Below are positions 22,850 through 33,540 of a stretch of DNA of 64,000 nt, piece by piece. The notes under the pieces are model-generated. The model was not told where the DNA came from and did not search any database. It worked only from the letters and a program-made list of their open reading frames with translations. A program made the translations under genes and the position numbers. The first letter of the stretch is position 1. Every line of letters starts with the position of its first letter. Origin of the DNA: Metarhizium brunneum (taxonomy: Eukaryota; Ascomycota; Sordariomycetes; Hypocreales; Clavicipitaceae); NCBI RefSeq assembly GCF_013426205.1, contig NC_089422.1:1798001-1862000 (forward strand), given 5' to 3'.

Positions 22850-24726
22850 CTAATCATCAGTTTCGCTTCCGTCGTATGAGCGTGCATCCTTTTCGGCCTC
22901 TGAATCGTCGCCGGGAGGTGATTCGCCATCGCTGCCCCCCTCGTCGTCACTCGTGGCAGCGTCATCCTCGTCGTCACTCGTGTCAGTGTTATCTGTGACA
23001 AGATCATCCTCGTTTGCATCTGACTCCACGTCCTCAAGGACATTATATAGATCGACGGCTTCAACTTGGTCCAATTCTGTATCCGGATCGAAATACTCGG
23101 GCAAAATGTTCTCTGCCAAAAGACCCGTCCACGATGGCAGTGGGTGAGGTAAATCGAAGAATTGGGCAGGCTGGTCAGCAAATGTTTGGCAGGCTGCCTC
23201 AAGCCTTTCTAGGCCGGGGGGAAAATAGTGAAATTGCCTGGACAAAGCTGTTTCGTCCCAAGGGTTGGGCCCTGTTTCGAAGGCACACTCGATGAGCTCA
23301 TGCGTATTGCTCGCTATAGCGTCTACCATGTCGGGAAAGCCGTCGAAAGAATCTGTACCTGGTGTCAGTGAAGCTCGACACTACCATGAACTGTCCACTT
23401 ACACCCTCCTTGATGAGACCTTATACAAGACATATCTACCGTGGGATGTTGTTCTTCCACTCCACCCCACGAAGCCTCGAGTACCCTCTGCCAAGTCGCA
23501 TCACGCTGGATTAGGTCTCGAAACAAGCGAGTGGCTAGCTGCGGTGCAGGGTCTCCGTCGAAAACCAATTTGAAGGAGCGCCGTGGCATCCCCGAACGGA
23601 CCAGTTCCAGCGCTTCCATTGCCCAGCGAGAAAACACGCGTGTTATTCTATAACTGGCAAGCCTCGCACCATTTGCTGACTCTTCTCCACCATGATGCTC
23701 GGGATTTGTATAGAATAGCCAATCATTCTCTGGAGTCCAGGACAGAATGCAGCTATCTGTGTATGTTGTTTGCAAAAGAGTTCTCCATATATTTACACGA
23801 CGCTCGACATAGAGGCGGGGGTTTTCTTGGCAATAGGGTATTAGTCCTAGAGCATGGCATTCAGGGAATGCAACGCTATGAGAAGTCTCATGAAGGCAAA
23901 TGCGTCGCAGTTGCATTCTAAGCTGCTCCGGACACTGCGAGAGAAATCGTATAGCCTTGGATGCAGCAGAGAACCTGTATTTCCCCTGAGTGAACTGCCG
24001 CATGCCGTTTGCATCGAGGTGAGGCTTTAGCCAGTATCGGTAACCTTGTCGTCGGATCATCCTGGCTTTACCAAACATTCTCGTAAAGTCTTTTCTGGAT
24101 GGATTATAATGCCAAGGGCAAAACTCCTGAGACGCTGCATATGCCCTCTCCGCATCAGAATAAGAAAGCATGGAATGCGTCTTTGGGATTGAGCCCTGCT
24201 CCACTGCGAGTCCAAAGGTCCGCCACCCGGCTTTGAAGAAGACGGATAGGGGAATGGCAAAGTCCTCGGCGACGCTAACTTGAAGGTCGCCGTACGTGTC
24301 AGGGAGACCGTCAATGGCATCAAAAACTGGTTGCATTGGAGGAAATTCTGCGACCACCTCATCTTCGATATCTTGCGTGAAGTCAACCCCGCCTTCTTCG
24401 TCCGGTGAAAGAAACTCAACGAGGCGAACTAGGGAGATGGCCAAGGTGGCTTCGAAACGAGCGGCTGAGATGCGCTCCTCGTCTGAATATTCTACTTTAA
24501 AGTGCAACGTATTGCGACCAAGCGCGAGGCCGCTCATCTCGCGAGCAATCTGCTTGCATGTGAGCTGCAGGGCAAAGTCGTGCTTCTGATTACCGGTCGC
24601 AGTGACAAGCTTATTGGTTCGGGGATTGACGACGTAGCCTCCATCTACGTCGACGTAGGCATTGTAGACGGCGTGTCGGATCTCGGACGGCAGATCGAGG
24701 AAATGCAGCTGCGAAGCGGGCGCCAT
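22850..24726 (-). CDS. F-box-like domain protein with acidic tail
   Basis: The two exons are 24726-23403 and 23352-22850. The intron starts GTAAGT and ends at either CAG 44 nt later or ACAG 50 nt later; both keep the frame and I prefer the 50-nt form, which gives 608 residues. The N-terminus HFLDLPSEIRHAVYNAYVDV followed by LQLTCKQIAREMSGL is the pattern of the short F-box-like motif found in many fungal proteins of unknown function. The body has no further domain I recognise. The C-terminus is an acidic, Ser/Asp/Glu-rich tail (DTSDDEDDAATSDDEGGSD). It probably acts as an SCF adaptor, by analogy only. Confidence 0.75.
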
Positions 24727-25989
24727 GGCGGCAGGGGCAGAAGCGGCCGGTCGGGATATGTTGGTAGTGGCTCAGAACAAGAAGGGCCTGGGGTGATGGT
24801 GGAAAGTATGTCAATGCGAGGAAATACCAGACATGGGTCAAGCATCGCAAACAGCGCACAGGAAGGGGTGGGCTGGCAGCTTATGTACATACATAGGCGT
24901 GACAAGAGGTGCGGGCTCCAGCTGTGGGAACCAAAAAATAAAGTTGGACAGTCCGGCGAAGTGAGTCACAGCCCGATGTGGCGTCAATGTGCGTGCATCA
25001 GCCAGCAGCTTGTGGCGCCAGTGGTGGGCCACGACGAGACCAGGATACCGTCTGGTGTAAAACATCCAGCATAGTGCCGGCACCGTAAAAGACCAGTCTA
25101 CATGTCAACTGGTGAAGTAGGTACACACTTATGTACAAGTATGTTTATACCGTGAAAATACAGTCCCGGCACATTGTGTAATTCAGGTGCAAAAAAGTGC
25201 CAAAAGCCCGCCACACACGCTAAAAAAAATTACACCAGCCTAGTACCACCCGACACATGACTAATTAATGTAACATCAATTGATAGGATTAAATTCACGA
25301 CTTTATGTGTAATTACAGCGTACAGATTATCATTTAGGAAAGGTGACATTTTGTAGCATTTAATGCATCACGCCCTAAAATGACATGCATGTGCGCTGGC
25401 CTTGGCGTCAATTGATGCAAGCACTCATGTCTCCGACAAGACGTCGTGGGTTGCAAGGAAATCCTGGTTGATACATGGACAAGCAAACATGCACACATCA
25501 CGACTCAAAGCGAGGCTGCCCCTTTTTTTCTTTTTCAGCGTGGTACGTCGCTTACTTTCCTATTAAATTATAATAAAAAAAATAAAAAAAAGGCTAGTTA
25601 ATCACCAGGACCCACTAGTAACACAATCAATAGCTGTACCTAGCTAATTTGACAGTAACACACAATTCAAAAAACACTGCCTAAGACCTATTAGCCCTGT
25701 ACTTGATAATAAAAGGTAGTAGGTAGTACAAGACATACGTACACGCATCGCGATGCGTCAAATCCACTAGCTCAAGAGGTGATTCATGACCTTACACGCC
25801 GGCGAAAGCCTGCAACTCTGCGCGTCAGAGCTGGTAAGATATTAACAGTTAAATAATACGAGAATGGTGAAGAACTTATCAAGATCAAACTTACATACAC
25901 GCAATGATGACGGCGACTCGCGACCACGTGAGTCACACCCCGAAAAACTCAGAGCAATCCGACACAACATAAATCAACGAAGTCTGCGC
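24727..25989. other. AT-biased intergenic stretch at the start of the accessory region
   Basis: No protein or RNA gene is recognised. Base composition drops toward A/T from about 25080, with A runs near 25570-25590. It may include further exons of the minus-strand transcript next to it (donor-like GTAAGT and acceptor-like ACCAG between 25895 and 25830). Confidence 0.4.
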
Positions 25990-26790
25990 TAAGCAACATT
26001 AGCATGTGTATGCATCGTCTCAAAAGTGTCTGGTGTAAAATCTCAACCCACCCCGACTTTCGCGAAGCCCATCATCTTCCCTGCAATCACCCTGTTTTGC
26101 CTCCATACACCCTGCCACAATCACGTTAGAAATACGCTGGACAAGCCAATCAAGTGCGACACGGGGATACAAGCACCAGTACATACGTACCAATTCAAAC
26201 AAATCGCTCTGCAAACTGCAAGTTGACGTTAGCGACATGCACTTGAACGTGAGCACAAGTGTCTCATGGGGATATGCTGAGATTGATAGTACCAACGCAG
26301 CTACTCGTGGGTCTCCGGCTTTGCATCGCTCCCTGAAGCACTGCAGCTTCTCACTACATCGTCAACAGACTATTTCTCCGTGCGACATGTTGAGGGGCAA
26401 AACACCAACCTTGCTGACGTCGGACTCGGTCGGCAGTCAACAACCTGGAAAAGAAACCTGTCAATGTGAGCTCGCGCAAAACAAGAGCGGCTCGAGTACC
26501 TCACCACAACCATGACCGGTGCCTGAAAACGAGTTTGTTAGCCTTGACTAGTATAACTTTGATGACTGATGGCATGTCAACGGCGCCAGAGCCAAGCTGC
26601 GAGCGACATTGCCATTGATCAGACTCACCAAAAAAGGCAACCTAACGCCAGCACTTTGTTAGCGATGCCGTATCGAGAGTGGGACCTTGATTCAACTAGA
26701 GAGGGAGGAGGAGCCCCGGACTTACAAGCCCAACACCTGGGAACGCGTTAACAGATTGGAGTACTAAATCGAGTCGCACATGAACTTACA
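25990..26790 (-). other. putative micro-exon transcript (array of splice signals)
   Basis: On the minus strand at least five introns with good donor, branch and acceptor signals follow each other: 26789-26737 (GTAAGT, GTTAAC, CAG), 26725-26642 (GTAAGT, CTAAC, TAG), 26628-26523 (GTGAGT, CTAAC, CAG), 26504-26445 (GTGAGG, TTGAC, CAG) and 26190-26112 (GTACGT, CTAAC, CAG). A sixth acceptor with CTAAC sits at 26216-26234. The implied exons are tiny: 11, 13, 18, about 35 and 25 nt. Joined, one frame stays open and hydrophobic (LLVLGLLPFLAPVMVV) and continues to a longer last exon reading VIAGKMMGFAKVG. I do not recognise a family. It could be an intron-rich small membrane protein or a spliced non-coding RNA. 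Its 5' end would overlap the start of the neighbouring plus-strand gene. Confidence 0.35.
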
Positions 26791-26873
26791 AGTAAGTTGC
26801 CTGTTGCAACTTCAGGGATTGAAGCTAACAGGCCCAAGAGGGCAATGCCAAAAAGGCCACAATTACAGAGGAA

Positions 26874-28495
26874 GTGAATAAAAAGAGGGATGCGTCGTTG
26901 AAGGCCAGGGACGTCGACGCCCCTATTCAAGCTGGTACAACATCCCCTAACCGGTCTCCCGGTAAAACACGTCGCCTTAACTCTCCGGCCGCCCCCATTG
27001 AAGCTGGTATAACACCCGTTGACCGGTCTCCCGGTAAAACACGTCGCCTTAACTCTCCGGACGCCCCTATTCAAGCCGGTACAACATCCCCTAACCGGTC
27101 CCCCGGTAAAACATGTCACCTCAACTTTCCAGACGCCCCCATTGAAGCTGGTGCAACATCCCCTAACCAGCCCCCCAGTGAGCGGCCTTGCCTCAACTCT
27201 CCAGACGCCCTCGTGTCACCGGCAGAAGCGCTGGGCGGCGTGTCCATATCGTCCCCAGTGCAGCCAGTCTCAGCTGTTAACAAAAAGCGTCGCGAGGGGC
27301 TCCGGAAGCGAGAGACCTTGAAACGATTGTATAATTTTCAATTCAGGGTGCTTAACGATTATGACCCAAAAGCGATAGGTTCATATCAGCAGATGGTGGA
27401 TAAGCTCAACGCGATTGAGACTGAAGACCCTCCCAGGACTGGCCAGCTTGGTGTCTTCATCGCGGCCACTACTTTTCAGAGCTTGCTGTTCCTCAAAATA
27501 ACAGGAACGCCGAATCAGCTGCAGAGCATACCCTCACGGGTAGACCTCATCGGTACGACTCTTGGGCTTCCGTTGGCCCTGATTTCTGGCCAATATCTGC
27601 TACGACTCGACGAGCTTGCCTACGATGACAAAGGCGCTCACGAAGACACTCCCGCTCCAAAAGATGTCGGTTCGAAAAACGGCGTCAGCGTGTCCAAAGT
27701 TAAATATAGTTTTGGCGACTGGTATGTAACGCTCACACAGCTCGACCAAGCGCTGGGTATATTGGACAAGAATGAATTTTGGCTTCGAGGCCAAGTCTCC
27801 ACCGTCTCGTATGTGGCTCGTGTTTGTTTCCCCCGACTACCCAGTCTTCTGACATGACATGCAGTGCCGTTCTGGCGGATTCGGTGCCCTTGTTCTGTTA
27901 CCGTTGTTACGCTCCTGGCCACATGGTTAACAAATGCCCTTCTGATGAGCCAAGGCGGTGCGGAAAATGCGCCGAAGTTGGCCGACATGACACCAGAAAC
28001 TGTGAAATCACCGACGTGAAAATGTTTACATGCTGCAATTGCGGAATGCGAGGCCATGCCGCCTTCCACCAAATCTGCCGTCACCCCCCGTCCGTGGCCG
28101 AGTGGAAGCGAGCATCGGATGCCAGGAAGATGCTGCCGGCCTGGGCTCACGCATGGGCAAAGCAAAGGTCCAACGCCGCACAGCAGAACCCAGGGCCGGC
28201 CTCGACTCAGAAGCAAGACGAAGCGGCCAAGCCTGGCAAGAAAAAGCGAGGGAGGCCGCGCAAGAATGCTGCAGCGCAGCCCGAGAATGCGGCTGTGCCA
28301 GGAGCAATGGACCTTGACACGCAACCGCAGCATGTCGATCACCCAATGGGCGGCATGGATCAAGGTGAAAAGGAAGTGGACCAGTGCAACACTCCCAAGA
28401 AGCGAGCACCGGGCCGACCCAAGAATCCGCCCAAGCTTGACGCAAGTCAGACTTCCCTTGACGGTTTTTGCAAACCACGCAATAGCCAGGCATAA
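26874..28495 (+). CDS. zinc-knuckle (CCHC) and AT-hook protein, retroelement ORF1/gag-like
   Basis: The two exons are 26874-27808 and 27865-28495 (intron GTATGT to GCAG, 56 nt), encoding about 521 residues. The first in-frame codon at 26874 is GTG; a true start may be the ATG at 26780, joined by a 40-nt intron (26792-26831), which gives MNLQAQEGN. Residues 15-110 are four 24-residue repeats. A central domain of about 150 residues is unrecognised. The C-terminal part has three zinc-knuckle-like motifs: CYRCYAPGHMVNKC, CGKCAEVGRHDTRNC and CCNCGMRGHAAFHQIC, then two AT-hook-like motifs (KKRGRPRKN and RAPGRPKNP). The knuckle array resembles ORF1 proteins of fungal Tad-type LINEs, yet there is no reverse transcriptase downstream. 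A truncated element or a domesticated nucleic-acid-binding gene are both possible. Confidence 0.6.
26916..27203 (+). repeat. 72-bp tandem repeat inside the zinc-knuckle gene, four copies
   Basis: Units start at 26916, 26988, 27060 and 27132 with exact 72-bp spacing, and a partial fifth starts at 27204. Each encodes 24 residues of the form DAPIQAGTTSPNRSPGK plus RRLNSP. The units differ by single substitutions, so the array is moderately old. Confidence 0.9.
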
Positions 28496-28997
28496 GAGTA
28501 CAAGACATGGAGTCTACTTTCTGGAGGAGAGGCGGGGGTTGGGAAGGGTCACGTTGATGGATCAATTTTCCTAGTTTTCAGTCTGTTCAACATTTCCATA
28601 TATTACTATTTCCATATATTATCAACATCATCCCCCAATGAGAATAACAAAAGACAATTTTTTTCCTGCCTAGCTCTTTAGTGTCATTAATATATCGGCC
28701 GCAACCTTGGGCAAGGCTGGATCCGACCACGGTACCGCGGCACCATGTTGATAATCACCCAACTTGTTCTCATTACAGAGGGGAAAAAAAAAAATCCTTC
28801 ATCATTATAATAAATTACTACTCGCGTAGATGCGTCACCAAGCGCAAGCATCAGGTCGAGGGCTAGTCTCGACACCCGACCAATACTATACATGAGCTCT
28901 TTGCCAACAAGGCCAGTCATGCGAATCCATGCTGCCGCGCCAGAGAGGCCTTTCCACTCTCAATATGAAACTGCCCTGATGCACGTGGCCGTTGGTC
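28496..28997. other. intergenic stretch between convergent genes
   Basis: No gene is seen. It has a TTTCCATATATTA duplication near 28590-28620 and an A run near 28783-28793. Confidence 0.5.
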
Positions 28998-30014
28998 TCA
29001 CGACGACGACGACGACGAATCTAGAACCTGGAACCTTGTACCTCTCTCCATGGCGTCCTTGATGGTCTGTTGGGTGCCTTCCTTGACGGCCTCTGGCGCG
29101 TCCCCCGACTTCTTCCTCATGATGGGCTCCGACACCAGCACAATCCGAGACATGATCTGGTTCCCGTTTGCTTCCGCGATGGGCAGCTTGAGCTCAATGT
29201 CCTCGGTGCGGTCGAGCGGCGCGGGCGGCCACACCCCCCCGTGCCACGCATCCCAAGCCACGGCGTGGTTGTTGACCTCGGGGGAATAGTCGCACCACTC
29301 TCTGAGTCTCTGCCTGAATTGCTCGCACGTCGCGACGCTTTGCTTCATCTGGCACGTCTCTGTTTTGGCACCGTGCCCTCCCCCCGCAGTCCACGTTTGA
29401 TAGTACGGAAGTAGGCGGGTTCGAGCGCGAACAGCTATATGAAACGTCCACGTCTCGAGTCTGCACTCGTAGCCAGGCTTGCAGGACGCGTCGTGGGACG
29501 TCGTCACCGTCTGCATCTTTGTCGTCGTCGTCGTGTCCGAGTACGATGCCGACAGCTCAACGTTGGCGGATGGGCCGTCCTTGGCCCCAAACGTCCCGGC
29601 GACCCTGGCCCCGACGGTCCAGCCCTTGCTCTCCATCTTGGAATTCATGGTGGACTTGGCGATGCTCAGCTTGAGGTCGCCTGGCCCTGGGTTGATGTCG
29701 CCCGTTTCCACGTGGGGGATGTAAAATGCCCTCTTGCTGATTGTGTCGTTGGGATGGATGCTTGCTTCGTGCCAGAACTGGACCTGCTCTCCTTGAAAGC
29801 TCAGCAGGACATCGGGGCAGGTATGTTGCCACGCCTGGGGGGATACAAATCGTGGCGGCGATTGTTCGTTGATGGCAATCTTTTCGAGCCGATCGAGCAG
29901 TATCTGGCCCAGGTACGTGGCATTATAGTCCTGCTCGTCCGCTCTCGTGCTCACCGTGGGGTGAGCGCTTGCCGCGAGAGCCAAGCCGAAAGAAAGAGTT
30001 GCAAAAGTCTTCAT
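28998..30014 (-). CDS. secreted protein of unknown function
   Basis: The product is 338 residues from the ATG at 30014 (MKTFATLSFGLALAASAHP), chosen because it opens with a clear signal peptide; the frame is open 20 codons further. The mature part contains NPGPGDLKLSIAKSTMNSK, then a Ser/Thr-rich alternating stretch (NVELSASYSDTTTTTKMQTV) followed by Cys-containing segments (CKPGYECRLETWTFHIAVRA). This alternation of short polar residues recalls the strand-forming segment of beta-barrel pore-forming proteins of the aerolysin/ETX-MTX2 type, but similarity is only in character and no diagnostic motif is present. The C-terminus is a serine run encoded by a trinucleotide repeat near 29001-29020. 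The gene looks intact, in one exon. Its role is unknown. Confidence 0.65.
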   Translation of the reverse strand: MKTFATLSFGLALAASAHPTVSTRADEQDYNATYLGQILLDRLEKIAINEQSPPRFVSPQAWQHTCPDVLLSFQGEQVQFWHEASIHPNDTISKRAFYIPHVETGDINPGPGDLKLSIAKSTMNSKMESKGWTVGARVAGTFGAKDGPSANVELSASYSDTTTTTKMQTVTTSHDASCKPGYECRLETWTFHIAVRARTRLLPYYQTWTAGGGHGAKTETCQMKQSVATCEQFRQRLREWCDYSPEVNNHAVAWDAWHGGVWPPAPLDRTEDIELKLPIAEANGNQIMSRIVLVSEPIMRKKSGDAPEAVKEGTQQTIKDAMERGTRFQVLDSSSSSS

Positions 30015-30172
30015 TTTTGCAAGTACGTCAGCAGGTGGCGTAGCAGTTCTTGTAAATGTCTTTGTGCCGTACAAGCCAGTTGGTGAAGAGTAAGACGAGT
30101 GATGGATTCTGGAGGAAAGGAGGGTAAACAGAGGCTTAAAATACCGTCAATGCCATCCGCATCACCACGTAT

Positions 30173-30214
30173 ACGTTCCGAGTTGAACGTTCCGAGTTGA
30201 ACGTTCCGAGTTGA
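30173..30214. repeat. 14-bp tandem repeat, three copies
   Basis: Three identical units of ACGTTCCGAGTTGA lie in the promoter side of the secreted-protein gene. Confidence 0.9.
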
Positions 30215-31471
30215 ACGGCTGCATCTGCCAGTCCTCTGGTACGACCCGGCGTCTCAACTTACGATTCATCTCAACCTGGTCATCAAAGGTCCCGTTCGAA
30301 CAGGCCGGTGGCTCTAAGCGATGAAAAGAAGATCATCTCGACCACTTGCACGCCCGACGCTTCGCCCGGATCCGCCCCTGCTGCGGCTGTGCTCACGGCC
30401 GCAGCGAGACTCTTTGTAGCCGGTGCGGTTCTCGGCTCGTATTTCAGCCTGTATAAATGGGTCCCCGTGATGGGTTCACCAGCCCGAGGTTGAATCAAAT
30501 ACAACTACATTCGTACAAGACCCGCTGGCAAATTATGCCGCATAATAGTATCAAGTCACTAGCAATAGTAGGCCTCCAGCAAGCGAAGCAATTCATCTAC
30601 TATATCACGCGTTGCATGCACCAATGAGGAAGGACACTTGGTTGTACCTAATCATCTCTTGGTTTGCTAATATAACCTTAGTAGTGGCCATCGCGGCGTC
30701 AACGCGGCTCATACCGTGTCACCGAGCGTGGCTGGTTCGAGTTCGGGCCTGAGTCTGATATGGGCAATCATCCGATCCTCACTGTTCTGGTCTCTCAAGT
30801 ATTATCCAACAACGGTTCGATGCCTTTGATCTCATTCTAAATTTTGATACCTGGTCAAGGGTCGTAACCATGAGTCTTGAACAAAACCATAATAAATCAA
30901 AGGCCTGGAAGACAATATCAATCGCGACTTGAGACGATTACTCATAAAGAGAGCAAGACGTTCCAAGCAAAGTCGTTTCCTTACATGGCTTTTTGCAAAA
31001 ACCTGTACCCTTTTCATGAGCTGTTCTTATCAGCCTTCCTTGACTCTGCATCTAAGCAAACCGGCAGTTGTAGCAGGAACTCGGGCAGAAACTAGATAGG
31101 CTACTTGCCACGAAAACAAAGATACGGATGGCATGCAGCCCTGTCGCAATGCTTGGCGCTACACTTGATATTTTGTCCTAGACGCCGCGTGGCCAGATTG
31201 CCAACTGCTAGCCCAACTTCCATGTCTCATTTTACCTGCCGAATTATTCCGGAGCGAGGCAGTGTTGCCGTGTATGACATTGAAGGCGGCCACCGGGCGT
31301 AGCCCAGTATGCAAGAGTCTCGTCGTCCCAGTTGTAACACCATATGCCCTCATCTAATCAAGACGAACAGATTCTCTGAAACTACTCGTTTTATTTACCC
31401 TTACATGTACGTCGGTAATTGTCACGCGGAAATGGCCTTGGTTACACAGTAGCTTCGATGAGGTGACCTGG
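30215..31471. other. accessory intergenic stretch, no gene recognised
   Basis: Only short frames without motifs are present. No tRNA cloverleaf was found. Confidence 0.45.
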
Positions 31472-31804
31472 GGCAAAATCCCTCACTGACTTTTTATATT
31501 TAAAGACGTCTTTGGTCGTTAAGGACTTACGGAAAACCAAAGACCTTTGATACCAAAGACTGTTATTAGATGAATTAAGCTATTGACTCCGAGTCTTCTA
31601 CCGAGCCGTTGTCACACATCGCCAGGACGCGGCCCATGACAATTATCCAGTGGCCGCCACACCATGTGTGACAAGGGCTCAAGAGGGCTTGGAGGAGATA
31701 GCTTAATTCATCTAATAACAGTCTTTGGTATCAAAGGTTCTTGGCTTTCCGTGAGGTCTTATTGAAAACTTTTTAAATACAAGGATTCTGTGAGGGACTT
31801 TACC
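31472..31804. mobile_element. fold-back miniature inverted-repeat element
   Basis: Two arms of about 105-112 bp (31472-31583 and 31697-31804) are inverted copies of each other, with diverged outer ends (GGYAAARTCCCTCAC) and an identical inner core of about 40 bp around CCTTTGATACCAAAGACTG. The 113-bp centre has its own 11-bp inverted repeat (TTGTCACACAT at 31609 and its complement at 31664), so the whole could fold into one long hairpin. There is no coding capacity. A target duplication could not be identified, so the outer limits are approximate. Confidence 0.75.
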
Positions 31805-31861
31805 TTGAATACCGTCATCGTAGCCCTTGAATAACCATGTGATATTGGGCCACTTCCGTGT

Positions 31862-32047
31862 GACACCGTGCTCGTCAGCTCCAAGGCTCTGGAAGTCTTC
31901 GACATCACGGCCGGCACCACTAACCTGTACGGCGGCATCATCAACCGTGTTGCGGGCAGCCGGGAGCCTCTTTCAGGCCACAGAGAAGGAAGACGGTCTG
32001 TCCTCGCGCGGCTTCTTTGACGACGTGGTCAATGCCACCAAGCCCAC
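31862..32047 (+). pseudogene. gene fragment with frameshift, ends at an LTR
   Basis: Strong third-position G/C preference marks a coding remnant. One frame reads LEVFDITAGTTNLYGG and onward to about 31970; the adjacent frame then reads EDGLSSRGFFDDVVNA to 32047. The sequence stops exactly where an LTR-like repeat begins, so the fragment is truncated as well as frameshifted. I do not recognise the family. Confidence 0.45.
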
Positions 32048-32292
32048 TGTGACGAGGGCCTTACGAGGCTCGGAACATACAGGTTCAGATTCAAAGATAA
32101 TATCAAAGAATCTCAAAGGTCCTCGTTTTCTAAGGGGAAGGAAGGGACTAGTGACCGCTATATATACGTGAAAGAAACGCTCGTGCCTAGACCCATACCC
32201 AGGCACGTGCTCTAGTTGTGTAACCAATAAGGCCCCGATCGGAGGGCCTCTTTGTTGGGCTCGCGATCTTGTCGGGCTTTCTCCGTGTAACA
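32048..32292. mobile_element. LTR-like repeat, copy 1
   Basis: It starts TGTGAC and ends GTAACA (TG...CA). It shares its start, a CGCTATATATA box, GGCCTCTTTGTTGGGCT-like sequence and its end with the copy at 34274-34522, the differences being largely transitions. No matching 5-bp flanks were found, so it may be half of a deleted element or a rearranged copy. Confidence 0.6.
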
Positions 32293-33176
32293 CAAGCATT
32301 GAAAAGCGCTGGGAAAGATGTGAAAGCCAAGTCGCCCATCTAAAGCACTAGCAATAGTTTTACGGCTGTCTTGATTCTGGATATGGATCTATGGGAAAGT
32401 AGGAGTCTCCCATTTTGGGCAGGCCATTTCGACAGCCGTCTTGTGTGACAGATAATAACTTCTGCGCACCTCTTGTAGCCCAATGCTACGAGATCCCGTG
32501 GCGTGTCATGCATAGGTAGTCTGCTCCATCTAACGGGTCTTGTCTATTTTTTACAGCAAAATTTATGTGGCAATGTTTGCTATATTCAGTGGTTGCTTCT
32601 CCCATATCAGTCGTAGCCTGCTTCTGTCAACACCTTGGTCCCCGCAAACGCATATGAGGCATCAGCTTCGCAATAGCAAATATGAGGGATATACTGGGAA
32701 GACTCCGGAGATGCCGTCTAGGTGGGAGCGAACAATTTTAGACGGCCTTTTATGCCACCGCCTGCGGGTGTCGCGCCTAACTTTGTTAACCCTGGGAGCT
32801 CGAATTCCCAAGGCTGCGGGCAATCTCCGGATTTAAAAGCTGCGAAAGCGCAGCGCGGACCCAAGATCTAAGCATGGCCGTTTTACCTTGCTTACTACTA
32901 TACTTGATCCAGCGCTGGATTTACAATTGTTGCCTGACGCATCGATGGGAAAGTGCTCTGCGAGGAGAACGAACAGTAGATGCCAATCAGGTTCGGACAA
33001 GGTGGAAAAGGGGGAACCCGTAAAAGTAAATAGGTAAAAAAAAATAACCTGTAAGTGCTAGGTGCCCATAAATCTAGGTAGGTAAGAATAGGTGCCCATA
33101 TAAGACCCAACTCTCTCATCTAGTATGTGATGACTTAGTTGTAAATCTTTCAAGTCTTAAATAGGCATCTATAATA
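32293..33176. other. accessory intergenic stretch
   Basis: No gene is recognised. A 9-bp inverted pair (ACGGCTGTC and GACAGCCGT) lies around 32360-32440. Confidence 0.4.
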
Positions 33177-33413
33177 CAACCCCTGAATTATTATCACGCA
33201 GATACCTGCCTATATTAAATTATATATAGGTATATAAATAATTAAGTAAATTCTATATTAAAAAAAGTCCTTTTTAATAAAATTTACTCTTTTATTAATT
33301 TACTTATACCTGCTTATTAGGCTTAATAAGCCTAGAATATTATACCTATTAAATAATATAAATTATAGGAGAAAGCAGGGCTAAGTATCTTTTTGATAAT
33401 ACTTCAGGGGTTG
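33177..33413. mobile_element. Tc1/mariner-type MITE, 237 bp
   Basis: Terminal inverted repeats CAACCCCTGAA at 33177 and TTCAGGGGTTG ending at 33413 are flanked on both sides by TA, the target duplication of Tc1/mariner-type elements. Similarity extends inward through TTATTATCA. The interior is very A/T-rich and non-coding. Confidence 0.8.
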
Positions 33414-33540
33414 TATTGTATTCTTACCCATTTAAATTTTATGGGTTTTCCCTGGGTACCCACGAGCCTTGTTGGCCTCTGAGATGGGAGTGAAGTCACC
33501 CCCTCCCTGTCTTCTCCGTCTTTTCGGCCCGTCCAACCGT

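Noticed and set aside
26748..27119. 123-residue minus-strand frame across the 72-bp repeats
   Set aside because: It is the antisense shadow of the repeat-encoding plus-strand gene; its repeats mirror the 72-bp units and it has no start of its own. Only its last part may overlap the micro-exon transcript.
30725..30760. GGTTCGAGTTC resembling a tRNA T-loop
   Set aside because: No matching acceptor, D or anticodon stems could be drawn around it.
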